Of a stretch of DNA of 64,000 nucleotides, positions 47,411 to 58,977 are shown piece by piece. The notes below the pieces were generated by a model. That model saw nothing but the letters and a program-made list of their open reading frames with translations, had not been told where the DNA came from and searched no databases. The DNA is from Carya illinoinensis (lineage: Eukaryota; Streptophyta; Magnoliopsida; Fagales; Juglandaceae): assembly GCF_018687715.1 (NCBI RefSeq), contig NC_056759.1, positions 36,047,385 through 36,111,384 of the forward strand, written 5' to 3'. Positions within the stretch are counted from its first letter, which is position 1. Every line of letters starts with the position of its first letter. The translations under genes were made by a program, and so were the position numbers.

Positions 47411-48015
47411 CTCTTTCCTCAAGCAGATCGACATGTATGCAAATTGAAGTGGATCCCACAACAAATCAATTCAACAAGTTTGCAATTCTAAAATCTTAAA
47501 CTATATTAGAATCGCTTTTTGAAATTTGTAAGATCGATGAACTTATATCCAATAATAAAACAATCGACTCCCGAAACTTTCAAAATCTAAAACATTAAAT
47601 AATAACAAATCATTTCGTAAAGTCTGTAAAACCTTAAACCTTTGGTGAAATTCTCATAAATCTATCCTTGAATTCCATAGCTCCCACTGTAGGCGAGAAT
47701 CTCATGTGGGACTACCACAATCCCTGTTTACCACCATCCCTACCACGTACACCGTTGGCAGGAATCACAGGCGGGACTTTACCACCGTCCATGCTTATCA
47801 CTCTATCTTTACTAACCACCATCGCTACGGTGTGCATCGTAGGTGAGAATCACAGACGGAACTATCACTATCCTTATAGTTCCCACTGTAGGAAGGGATC
47901 GCAGGCGGGACTACTATCATCCCTGTTTACCACCATCCCTACTGCGTGCACTATAGGCAGGAATCACATACGAGATTCTACCACCATCCCTACTTACCAC
48001 CATCCCCACATGTCC

Positions 48016-48067
<52 letters not shown>

Positions 48068-48104
48068 CATTTCAATTCATTCATTACAAACATACCAGAT
48101 ATCC

Positions 48105-49420
48105 TGATGACTTGCAAAATTTCATATTGCAGAATTCACAAGATCGCTCGAGCGGAGGCTTTTGGCCGCTCGAGCGAATTCAGGCAGATTCAAACGCTCG
48201 ACTACCGCTCGACAGGGAGCTCGAGCGAGTTGCTGGAAAACAAGGTTCGCTCGAGCGGAGACATTGGCCGCTTGAGCGAAATCAAGCAGAGTCGAACGCT
48301 CGACGTGCGCTCGATAGGACGCTCGAGCGAAATCAGGCAGAGTCGAACGTTCGATGTGTGCTCGACACCCCGCTCGAGCGAACATCATATTTTGACAGAA
48401 TTAGGGTCTTCCGCCGTCAGACCATATAAAAGAGATTTTTTACTCTATGGCCGTGAGTTTTGACTGGAGAACACTTTTTGGGAGAGAAAAACATAGCTAG
48501 AGGGATTCAAATCATCTGTTTTGGAGAGGGAATTCCAATTTATTGCACGTACGTTGGAATCATACACGATCACAGACGGGAGAAAAGCGTTGAATCGTTC
48601 CCTTGAGCTTTTGACGACGAGTTGCGGCTGCAAGGAGGATTTTTCAGTGTTTATTTTCTTCCAATCTTCTCAGAACAATTATGGTGAATTTTTTTATGTT
48701 GAATTCCATTTCTAGCATGAGCTAAATTTTCTTCATTTTAGGAAAACGATGTAACCTATTTCCGAACTATGCTTGATTGTCTATGCTAATTTAATGCAAT
48801 TCTCTCTTTGTTTATCTGAGTTATTCTGAGTTTATTGCTTCTAATTAACTGGCCATTGATTAGATGATAAGTAATCTTGTGATTTGCTATCGAAAGAGGG
48901 AATCATAGGGTAGATCTTGAATATTTCAGCATAGGTAAGTATAGAGATCGAAAGACTTGTATGAACCTATGTAGTAATTAAATCATTGATCTTATTGCTT
49001 TCTTGATTATTTAATTTGCATACTCTTGTGTGAATTGATAAACTAGAATCACTTCCAATTGACTATCGAAAGAGGCTTTTGGATGAATTAGAGATTTGCT
49101 AATAGATAAAAGAGAATTAAATTAAGTTAGCTGGATGAGAAAAACATAGTGAAGAATTAGGTGAAATCGATTTCCTAGAAGTTTTCTTCCCATTAATTTG
49201 ATCTTCAAATATCAGTTTTATTTCCTTTGCATATTTCTTTTGAGTCGATTTTAGTTTAAATTGCAACTACAAAAATCTTAGTGATTCCTCTAAATAAAAT
49301 CAAGTTTAGTATGATTTTGGTATTTGGCAAACGTAAGGTACCAATTCCTGAGGACGATACTCTTCTTATTTCTTTACTATAAAACTACGATACTGTGCAC
49401 TTGCAGTTTTGCACCGATCA
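48105..49420 (+). repeat. Solo-LTR-like insertion (1316 bp, TGAT...ATCA) with CGCTCGAGCG repeats
   Basis: It begins TGATGACTTG and ends ACCGATCA, giving TG...CA ends with a short inverted repeat. The 3' end ('cctgaggacgatactctt', 'cacttgcag') resembles the end of LTRs from Asp-primed or TRIM-like plant families. Near the start, 48138-48385 holds many copies of the palindrome CGCTCGAGCG and its variants. No coding sequence or primer site is present. It is flanked by a direct duplication of 108-116 bp instead of the usual 5 bp. Confidence 0.6.
48138..48385. repeat. CGCTCGAGCG palindrome cluster
   Basis: At least six exact or near copies of GCTCGAGCG plus shorter 'gctcga' copies are arranged in two or three units with 'caggcagagtcgaacg' spacers. 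It sits just before a leader-like region (48430-48660), so a role in LTR promoter control is possible but unproven. Confidence 0.8.
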
Positions 49421-49447
49421 CCTACTTACCACCATCCCCACATGTCC

Positions 49448-49491
<44 letters not shown>

Positions 49492-50725
49492 CATTTCAAT
49501 TCATTCATTACAAGCATACCAGATATCCTTTCTCACATGAAAACCCCGTTTTCATTTCTGACACATAAACATGCATGAACACAAAGATTAATGCCAAGAC
49601 ATTGAACACCACATATATGATATACAAACATGACATAAAATCAGCAAACATAAACCAATTCAATAACCAATCTTCTCCTCCAATCCAACCGACCCCCCAT
49701 ACTCATCGGACTCCAAGTCAGACACAACCAACCAACCAACCAAATTGCAATAAATACGTTAGACCAAATATATATTTAAATCTCAAAACGATTCTTTGGA
49801 AAATTACTTACAATGACGAAAGGCAACTATGGAAGATTAAGGCAATGCCAAAAGAGGCGGAGCAGTGTTTTACAAGGAGTGGCTGTGGGTCTCAAAATAG
49901 GAAATTTCGAAGGGAGAGCTTGGCTGGCTATGGAGGGGCATGAAGGAGCTAAGAAAGGTGCTGGGAGGCAGGTGGTGGCCGCTTGGAGCCATGGGTGGTG
50001 GCGCACGAGATTGGCCAAGAAGAGTGGTGAGAGGCCTTGGAAGATTGAGAGAAGGTGGAGGCTCGGCTTGGGGAGGCAAGGGGAGACTCACTGGGGAGAG
50101 GGGAAGCTGATGCTGGTAGTGCAATGGATAGAAAGTGGCGAATGGTGGCCGAAAGTGGAGAAAACGGTGGGGGTTCGTGGGCTTCGCTAGAGCAAATGAC
50201 GATGAGTTAGGGGCTGAGCTTGGTGGAGGATGTTAGCCAGCGAAAGAGGAAGCTATGGTGGTAGTGGTGGTGCTATTGGGCAATGCACGGTGCCGCAGTA
50301 AATTTATATCCCATTCGAGCTCTACATTGCTAAGAGAGAGAAGGAGGGGGCGTGGGGGTGGTGGCCAGGGTAGGTGAGCTCACCAGAGGGTGGTGGAGGG
50401 GATGGGCTGGGTGGTGGCGCACAGTGGCACTGAGGGTAGTGAGAGAGAGATGCATGAGAGGGTGAGGGAGAGGGGTCGAGCGGGAAAGCATGGCAGAAAG
50501 GGAAAGAAGAAGAAAAAGAAAGAAAGAAGAAAATGAGAAAAAGGAAAGGGAAAGTGATTGACTCCAAGGTAGACCGAGTCTTAAAGATCTTTTACAAGTT
50601 TCAAATGATGCAATCACAAGATCGAGAGATAAGAAAGTCAAGAAAACTATGCAAGGATGGGTGCAATTCACTTAGGATGAAGCTAACAAGACTCTAACAT
50701 TCAAGATGGCCTTGAAGGAAGGAGA

Positions 50726-51376
50726 TGTAGTCTTGATTCATTTGATGTAAGCTATGGAAGAGTGCAACATGACTTAAGATTTAAAGATTTATTATTTGGG
50801 GCTATTGTTATGTTTATGTAATTGAAGGTCTTGTACTTGTTTATTTCATTAAAATTGTTTATTTTATTAGTCATAGAAATTAGCTAGAATAATTGGGCTT
50901 GACGATGCTTGGCTCACATATGTTTTGTTTTGTTGAACTAGGGTTTCAAGAGGGTTACTATAGCAGTAATGTAGCAATGAACTATTCACTTAGGGGTATT
51001 TGTGGACGATGGAGATTTAATTCGGTTAGAGTTTTAATTAGGTTTTGGTTTAAATACTCTTTGTGGCGTCATTTTAACAATTTTATGAAACTTTATGAAA
51101 TTTTGTAATTATTTCATTGTGAATTGAGTTTTATCTTATCTTGTTCTACATTGAACTTTTGAACTTATCGAAAGTAAATCACAACTTTTGTGGCGTTCCT
51201 CCTTTGTAATCTGGGTTCTTGAGACAGGTTTTTCAACGGGTCTAGATTTTAATATAATCTTAGTTCTTGAACTGAGTTCTTCAACGGGTCTAGATTCTTC
51301 TATCCATTGATTTGATTTTGACTTTCTTATATGAGTTTTCAAATTGATTGTGGGTTCAAGGGATTCTACGGCTTCA
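50726..51376 (+). repeat. Shared (middle) LTR of element G
   Basis: It follows a purine-rich GAAGGAAGGAGA and begins TGTAGTC. It ends near GGCTTCA just before the primer site at 51384. It aligns with 54262-54636 over 'tttggtttaaatactctttg' and 'atgaaactttatgaaatttt'. The ends are approximate. Confidence 0.6.
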
Positions 51377-51383
51377 TATCATT

Positions 51384-51396
51384 TGGTATTTAGAGC
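51384..51396 (+). other. Degenerate iMet primer-binding site of element G
   Basis: TGGTATTTAGAGC followed by AAG resembles the canonical TGGTATCAGAGCAAG. It follows the LTR and precedes a long leader and the gag start, fixing the plus orientation. Confidence 0.65.
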
Positions 51397-52262
51397 AAGA
51401 TTTTCATTCAGGTCTAATTCTATATTTTAATTCTTGCAATTTTAATTTTAATTCTATGGCTTAATTGTTCTAGGGTTGCAAAAAAAAAAAGTGCAGAAAT
51501 TTCCTTGTTCCTCTAGGGCTGCTGAATTACTCTATCATTAGGGTTCTTTGTGTTTTGGTCTTGGGCTGTCATATTAACTAGGGGCCGAAAATTGCATCAT
51601 CTAGGGTTTCTTGAATCTCTAAGCTTGTCAATTGCTTGGAGTGCCGTTTCATTGATTCTCCTCTATTTCCTTGTCAATTTTTGTTTGTTTGAATTTAATT
51701 ATTTGATTGTCACAATTGAATATTGTTGTTTGTGATTGAATTAGTGAGAAAAGAAAAGAAAATAAAATAAAAGAAAGGAAAATAAAATAAAAGGGAAAAG
51801 AAAAATTCGAAAAAAAAAAAAGAGAAATAAAAGGATTTTGGGTATAGTTGTTTGAAATACTTAAAATTCAAAAATTGAGTGATTTGGCATTGATTGAGCT
51901 TTATTATCAAATGGGCTTAATACATCTTTCTAGTTGGTGTCTTGTTTTGTAGTTAATTTTTTTCACGTATAAATTCCTTAAATCTCATGTCAATTTATTC
52001 CTTCCTTATTTGTTGATCTTGTTTTTTGGATCTAATTACTGGGTGGAATAATACAAGATTGTATTATCTTGATTTAATTCAACTAGTTCTTAAAGAACTT
52101 GAGTGGGAAAACTATTGAGGTAAAAGGCAAGAGAGTGTGAGATTATTATCGAGAAAAAGTCAATTAAGAATGAAATACGAGTGGAGTGCCACTATTTGAG
52201 TGTAAGCATGTAAGGGAGTGTGTGAGGTTTTCCACTAACATTCTTTTGTGCAGCGCATTACA

Positions 52263-53267
52263 ATGTCTCACAAGAGGGACTCATCACCCAATGGGGTAGT
52301 AGACAATCCATTATTTGTGTTGCAGTCCATGCAACAAAAGTTTTTTGAATGCTTGAATTTGGCGTCAGGGGAAGTGAGGAATATGATAGATCAATGAGGT
52401 GCAGTGATTAGAAATCTGTAAGGTGGGAGAAATACGAGTACACGTGAGTCTAGTATTGAGAACAGATATGAGTATGAAGAATATGGTCAGTCTCTTATTG
52501 CTAGGTGCGCACTCAATGCACAAATTAAGATGGATGATACAGAGTAGTAAAGAGAGAACCTTTTTTCATACTAGATACCACATTAACAACAAGGTATGTA
52601 GTATGATTATTGATGGAGGGAGTTGTACTAATGTGGCTAGCACTACTTTAGTTAAGCAATTGAATTTACCTACCTTGAAACACCCTAAACCGTATAAGTT
52701 GCAGTGGTTAAATGATTGTAGGGAGATTAGGGTAAATAAGCAAGTATTAGTTTCTTTTTTAATTGGGAAGTACAATGATGAGATGTTTTGTAATGTAGTA
52801 CCTATGCTTGCTGGCCATATCTTGTTGGGGAGGATGTTGCAGTATGATAGGAGGGTGATCCATGATGGGGTAAAAAACATAAACAACTTTGTAAAGGATG
52901 AAAAAACAATCAACCTTGCTCCTTTAAAGAAACAACTTTGTTGAGGCCGAGATGTTGAAAAAGAGAGTGAAAGAAAAGAGAGTGAAGAAAAGAGAGTGAA
53001 AAAGAGAAAAAAGAGTGAAAAGAAAAATGAGAGTGAAAATAAAGCGAGAGTGAAGAAAGTAAGATAGAAACAAAGAGAGAATTGAGTTTTTATGCTATGA
53101 AAAATTTTAATACTAACGAATTTAATGAATCTTTGTCTAGTGTTGTTATTTATTTATTGCAGGGATATGAGGTAATGATTCCTAGTGGTGTGTTTAGTGG
53201 ATTGAGACTTATTAGAGAGATAGAGCATTACATTAATTTTGTGCCAGGTATGACAATCCCTACCTGA
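52263..53267 (+). pseudogene. Element G gag start, protease and RT start, broken
   Basis: ATG at 52263 gives MSHKRDSSPNGVVDN, typical of this family's gag, with a TGA at 52397. A large deletion then leads to a protease reading (about 52560-52944) with MIIDGGSCTNVAS (Asp-Gly-Gly in place of DTG/DSG), as in some plant gypsy proteases, and HILLGR. After a low-complexity 'gagtgaaa' repeat (52945-53070), the start of RT appears (53165-53267) around LIREIEHYINFVPGM. The RT catalytic part is absent. Confidence 0.75.
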
Positions 53268-53274
53268 CCTTTCT

Positions 53275-54212
53275 TTGAAGAACATGAGTCCTTGATGCAT
53301 TTGAAGGGACAAGATAAGTTGATTAGGATGCGTGCCAAGTGAGAGGAATGTATTGAGACTTTTCCTCATGTAATCAAGTACACACATAGTAGGGAAAATT
53401 TTGTGATTGATGCATTACTAAGAAGGTATGTCCTTATCTTTATTTTAGATGCAAAGTTATTGAGATTTGAATATGATAAGGAATTGCATGCTAATGATGA
53501 TGATTTTGTTAGTGTGGACGGAGCATGTAAGAAGGTATTGCTTGGTAAGCACTGTAGAATAGATTGGTATTTGTTTAGAGAGAATAAATTTTGTGAGCCT
53601 ACTAGTTTTATGCGTGAGTTGGTTGTGCATGGATGTGGTTTGTTGGAACATTTTGGTATGAAGAAGATTTTAAACGTGTTGCATGACCATTGGTGGGAGT
53701 ATTTTTCACCATTCATTGAGTTTGCATATAATTGGAACGATCAGTTTGGTGTAAAGAAGATTTTTGACATGTTGCATGCACGCTTGTGGGAGTATTATTT
53801 GCCATTTATAGAGTTTGCATATAACAGGATCATGCATACTACTATTTCTTATTCTCCTTTCGAAATTATTTATGATCTTAATCCAGTTACTCCTTTAACT
53901 TTGATACTTTTTGTCGATAACATAAGTAGTTTGGATGGACTTTTCAAAATTCTTGATAAAATTAATGATAATTCATATCAAGTGGATCTTCTAGGTAAGT
54001 ATCATGTTTCTGTTGTTTTCAATGTTATTGATCTTTTTTCCTTTGATACAGGTGGGGATTTGAGGTCGAATCCTTTTGAGGAGAGAGGGAATGATGGGCT
54101 TCAAACTGGACCGAGTATTAAAGATCATTTACAAGTTTCAGATGGGGCAATTACAAGATCAAGAGCTAAAAAAGTCAAGGAAATTATGCAAGGATGGGTG
54201 CAATTTACTTAG
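53275..54212 (+). pseudogene. Element G RNase H end, integrase pieces and C-terminal tail, broken
   Basis: It opens with an RNase H end (FVIDALLRRY for the usual VADALSRRY), preceded by a TGA at 53341. It continues through ELHANDDDFVSV and SFMRELVVHG into a truncated integrase zinc domain. A short tandem duplication of 'HD/ARxWEYxxPFIEFAYN' (about 53680-53825) follows, then TISYSPFEIIYDLNP and the tail GGDLRSNPFEERGNDG and ITRSRAKKVKE. The integrase DDE core is deleted. Confidence 0.75.
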
Positions 54213-56537
54213 AATGAAGCTAACAAGACTCCAACATTCAAGATAGACTTGAAGGAAGGAGAATTAGTTTTGATCCATTTGATGCAAGTTATGAAAGAGT
54301 GCAACATGACTTAGGATTTAAGGATTTATTATTTGGACCTATTATTATGTTTATGTGATTGAAGGCCATGAACTTGTTTATTTCATTAAAATGGTTTATT
54401 TTATTAGTCTAGAATAATTGGACTTGAAGATGTTTGGCCCACATATGTTTTATTTTGTTGAACTAGAGTTTCAAGAGGGTTACTCTAGCGGTATTGTAGC
54501 CGCACACTATTCACTCAAGGGTAATTTTGGAAGTGGAGATTTATTTGGCTAGGGTTTTAATTAGGTTTTGGTTTAAATACTCTTTGTAGCCTCATTTTAA
54601 CAAGTTTATGAAACTTTATGAAATTTGGTAATTATTTCCGTTGCATTTTTGTTATACACTTTTTACATCTACACACACTTGACACTTGACACTTTCCATG
54701 TGTCCGTACGTGGGAGTTGGGGCTGTCACAAGTGGTATAATAATAGTTTGGCTCTAGATAAAACCACATGTCCCATAGGTGCAGTACCAGAAAATTTTAA
54801 AGGTTTAATTTGAAATTATTTTATTTATTTAGTTTGAATTTTTTATTTAATTTGATTCGATTTTATTTGATTTGAAATTATTTTATTAAATTTGAATTTA
54901 CTTTATTTAATTTCATTTGATTTGATTTTATTTGAGTTGATTTGAAATTATGTTATGCAATTTATGTAATTTATTTTATTTTATTTTATTTTGTTTTTAT
55001 TTATTTTGTTTTGTTTTGTCCGGAGTTGAAAAGTGGGTTAGGAGGAGTTACGCTATGGTAAGAATATGGTACGACCGAGAATGCCATTGTTAGGTGTGAA
55101 TGCTTAGTGTAGTAGGCTTGAATTTCAATCGGCTTGGGTTCTTTTTATAATATCGAGGCTTAAAGGGAACGACGTGGTCTAGGTGATCTCTTTGGGGAGT
55201 AGGATAATTGAGGTTTTAGGTTTCATGGAGTTTATGAAATGGTCTATAAAATAGTAGGTTGTAAGTTCAATGAACTTCAAAGATAGATTTATGGAAGTTT
55301 CACCAAAGGTTTAAGGTTTTGCAAACTTTAGGAAATGAGTTGTCATTATTTAATGTTTTAGATTTTTAAAGTTTTGGGAGTTGATTGTTTTGTTATCAGA
55401 AATAAGTTCATTGATCTAACAAATTCTGGAAAATGAATTTTGTATAATTTAAGGTTTTAGGATTGTAGATTTGAAGGACCTATTTATAATAAGATTTGAG
55501 ATTTTACTTTCGTAGGTTTGGCGTGCTAGCTTGATTTATTTTGGAGATTGATTAGGTTGTAATCATTAAAATGGGGTTGATCATAGTTGAATGATGGATA
55601 TAGGAATTTTCAAAGAGAATATTTCTTTGGGGATTAAAGGTATTGATTTAGTTTGTGTAATTCTCTAAGGATTAAAGATTTGGATCGAATTTGGGAAAAT
55701 AATTGTTATAGCTCGAGGTTATAGTGGCAGGTTTTCTGATTGATCCATATCAAGTTTGAGGATAATAGATGGTGCAGATTTAGGAAATGATTATTTTTGG
55801 TTTTGAGAGTATAGCTGTGGATGATGAAGATGGTATGAATGGATGACTTGTATGTTGGAGGAGTATTGGTTTTGACTAAGGATGCATGAGATCGATGTGT
55901 AACAATTGTCAGTGTGTGGATTTGGAGTGTACAAGTCCTTGTTTCATTTTGACTTGGAAGAAGTGGTTTGGTAGGTGTTAATTTATAAGGACATAATTTT
56001 ATACATGTGGCGAATTATCAGAATGCACAACATAAGTGTGATATTTTGTGAAAATTGGATTCAAATTTTGTGCTGATTTTGAGGAATTAGTGGTGACTTG
56101 AAGTTTTAGTGGGAGATTAATCATTTGGTTGTACAAATTATGCTTATTGATGGCTTACTTTGGAAGTGGCTATTAGGTTACCAAGGTGTAGTATACAATG
56201 AAGGTTTCAAGGTTATAGCATAGGAGTCGATTGAAGTTAGTACAGTTTATTGTAGGAAAATAATAATTATTGGAATTTACTGGGTTTTATATAAGGTTCT
56301 TGTGCAAGTGGAGATTTCGGATGACATGGCTGCCCTAGGAGTTCTAGACGTGATGTGCCAATGGGGTTCTAGTGCGAATATGATGGAATCGCCTATAGGA
56401 GTAGATTTGAGAGAGCATTTCTCATGCTTGTATGGGAATAGTTGATGGTATGTTTTCTCAAGTGTTCTGAGTTGTATCTTGTATCCTGCTTGGTGTTGAT
56501 GTTTGACCTCACAAATTTCGTGAACGAAATTTATGGA

Positions 56538-58977
56538 TGTGATACCCCGTATTTTGGTGTATTTTTATTGAATGAGTATTTTAATTGATTTAAAAAATTG
56601 GTTTTCTTATTTTAAATTTATCGAATTGTTGTTAGATTTATTTTATGATTTTTAATTTGTAAAATTTATTTTGATGTGCTTTCTTAATATTAACTATTTT
56701 TTTGCATTTAAAATGCTCTTTATTTTAAATTAGTTTTTTGTTAGATTTTATCATTTTATTTTATTAAGTCACCGTGTTTAAATTATTTTATTTAACTCGC
56801 TATTTTAAAATTTATTTTCGTTGGATCAGTTTGAGACCTTGAATTGGAAAAGGTTGGACCTCATTTCTTTCCCTTGTTCTTTTTCCCTATTTTTCTTTTC
56901 CCTTTTCTCTTTCTTCTTTCTTTTTCTCCTTTCTTTTTCTTCTCCCTATTTCTCCCCCAGCCCGCACACAACGCCTTCTTCTTCTCTCCCTCGTTTGTTT
57001 CTTCTCCTCCAACCAACGTCGTCGTGCATGGCCCGTGGCTATCACCTCCGCTCCCACCTAGTTCCCCTCCGGCTGGCGAACACCCTCACCCATTTTCAGT
57101 CCACCCCGTGCCGCCGTTAGCCACCATGCATGGTTGGAAGCCGCGACCTCTTTCTCTTCCAACTCCGTTGTGCGCCTCCCATTGCTATCACCGCTGCTCC
57201 CATTCTCTTCCCCACCAGCCGGCGACCTCGCCCCTTTGTTTTCAGCCCCTCTCGTGCTGCCAAACTCCTCAACGCACGACTGCAAGCCGCATGGCTTTTG
57301 TGCTCCAACGCCACCGTCGCTCCACCATCATCTTCACCACTTCATCATCAGTCCTCCAGCAACCCAAACCACCATTCCCCATTCTCGATCTGCCACCGGT
57401 GAAGCCCAGCCATCTCATTTTTTTTATTTAACCTTTTTGGCTTTCAACCACTCTCTATGTCACCACCAACAGCCAACCACCACCACCATTAGCTTCACCA
57501 ACACCCCTAAGCCCTACCCTAGCCTTCCTTAGTCTTCATTTGTCTTCGTTCAAATTTGGGTATTTTGAGACCCACGGCTATAGTGCATTTTGCATTGTGA
57601 CGTTGCTTTGCTAACACCTTTTGCAGCTCATTGATCCTCCTAAAATTATATTATATCGTGGTAAGTATTTTTTGAATAACTTTTGAGATTTAAATATATT
57701 TTGCATTAACAATTATTCTATGAAATTGGTTAGTTGTGCCAGACTGGGTCCGAGGAGTCAGGGGTCAGTTGGAATGGAGAACATAGTTGTTTGTGTGATT
57801 GGTTGATGTTGCGATTTGTTGATTGTTGGTTGTTGGATATTTATTTCGTGTCCTATATTGCATAGTGCACGCATGTTCTTGTTTGCAAAATGAAAATTGG
57901 GTTTTCGCATAATGGCATGCATATTCATGTGTGTATTTAAAAACTGAGTTTTTTATGCGAGAAATGACTTTTGGTGTGTTTAAAATGAACGGATTGAATG
58001 GTGTGAAAGAGAGTTACTGTAAGGATGGTGGTAAGCAGGGACGGTGGTAGAGTCCTGCATGTGATTATCGCCTATGGTGCACGCTATAGAGACGGTGATA
58101 GAGTCCCGCTTGCTATTCCCATCTACGGTGCAAGCGGTAGGAATGATGGTAAGCAGGGATGGTGGTAGAGTCCCGCCTATGATTCCTGCCTACAGTGCTC
58201 TGATAGATTAAAAGAGAGGTACAAGGATTTGTAGGGATGATGGTAAGCAAGGACAGTGGTAGTGTCCCGCCTGTGATTCCCGCCTACGGTGCATGCGGTA
58301 GGGAGGGTGGTAGAGTCTTGCCTGTGATTCCCACCTACAATGTTAATTAGATATTTGGGCCATTTTCTGGTAAAATTGCATGATTTGATGTTGGGCCATT
58401 TTCTGAAAAAATGATGGATGTTTTAATGGACTATATATGTTTTTGGTACAAATTGAGACTTTGGCGTATGTTGGAAAATATTCATTTTTGGAAAAAATGA
58501 TTTTTGGGTTTCGTGCATTTTTCATCATGTGCATGCATATTATTATTGTATGAATGTATTTTTATCTTGCGGGCTGTTTAGATTATTACTTACCTGCGGT
58601 ACTGTTTCTTGGTGCCGTAGATTTTGTTGCAGATGAGGATGTAGAGCCTGAGAATGCGGCTTCGCTGGAGGAGTGATCAGGGATCACTTTCTCGTGGGTT
58701 GGGATTTATGTCCCGCTTTTGGTTATTATAATTTGGTTTAATTATTTTTTTCATCAGATAATTGTAATACTTTTGTAAAGTTTGTATTTAATTGAATTTG
58801 TATTTGAAAAATTCTAGTACTTAGTTGATCGACTTTAATTGTTCCGTTGTATTTTTGTTGTATACTTTTTGTATGTGCACACACTTGGTACTTAGCGATG
58901 GGATGCGTGACCTGTGTTGTCATCATCCCGACACCTCGATTTCCACGTGTCAGTACGTGGGAGTTCGTGGCATCACA
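56538..58977 (+). repeat. 3' LTR of element B (2440 bp)
   Basis: It runs from TGTGATACCCCG to GGCATCACA. It is co-linear with the solo LTR at 44577-46997 and with the reverse complement of the element A LTR. Proline/serine-rich frames at 56821-57532 are translations of its CT-rich leader and are not genes. Confidence 0.9.
58015..58340. repeat. Minisatellite in the element B LTR
   Basis: About five irregular copies of a unit of 50-70 bp contain 'ggtggtagagtcccgcct' and 'gattcccgcctacggtgc'. The same array, inverted, fills 47668-48000 in element C. It is absent from the solo LTR at 44577 and from element A, so it is an LTR subfamily marker. Confidence 0.8.

Larger units (their letters stand above)
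47411..50565 (-). mobile_element. Element C: truncated minus-strand gypsy copy related to element B
   Basis: 47440-47667 is the reverse complement of the element B internal region around 55250-55450, sharing for example 'accaaaggtttaaggtttt'. 47668-48104 and 49421-50565 are the reverse complement of the B-type LTR, including its 'ccaccatccctac' minisatellite, the 'catatatttaaatct' region and the GA-rich tract. The LTR end and primer site are deleted at the 47667/47668 join. The sense-strand LTR start is lost where element G begins. A different solo LTR interrupts it at 48105-49420. The frames seen here (for example 49813-50190) are not genes. Confidence 0.7.
50573..54636 (+). mobile_element. 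Element G: decayed gypsy element with tandem LTR structure
   Basis: The order is pol end (50573-50692), LTR (about 50726-51376), primer site, gag start, protease, pol pieces, pol end (54090-54212), then a truncated LTR (about 54262-54636). The first pol end plus LTR lies upstream of a second whole unit. One LTR is thus shared by two internal regions, the product expected from unequal recombination between LTRs. Both outer units are incomplete, and the internal region has lost most of gag, RT and integrase. Confidence 0.75.
54637..58977 (+). mobile_element. Element B: non-autonomous gypsy derivative (truncated 5' LTR, non-coding body, full 3' LTR)
   Basis: 54637-54730 is the last part of an LTR ending TGTCACA. 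A decayed primer site (TGGTATAATAATAG) and 'tttggctctagataaaacca' follow, matching the leader of element A. 54800-56537 has no gag or pol reading. At 56518 'aatttcgtgaacgaaattta' matches the pre-LTR segment of element A, and the 3' LTR begins at 56538. The body therefore has proper ends but no genes, like a large retrotransposon derivative. GCAGC follows the right end; with the 5' end cut away no target duplication can be tested. Confidence 0.8.

Noticed and set aside
47668..48429. 253-codon plus-strand frame
   Set aside because: It runs antisense through an LTR minisatellite and a CT repeat into a different insertion.
49575..50190. Overlapping 122- and 125-codon frames with Trp/Gly-rich sequence
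   Set aside because: They lie in the element C LTR, antisense to its direction, and match LTR sequence elsewhere.
56821..57532. Long Pro/Ser-rich frames resembling secreted proteins
   Set aside because: The hydrophobic start is a translated CT/T tract of the element B LTR leader; the same DNA in the solo LTR does not keep the frame.
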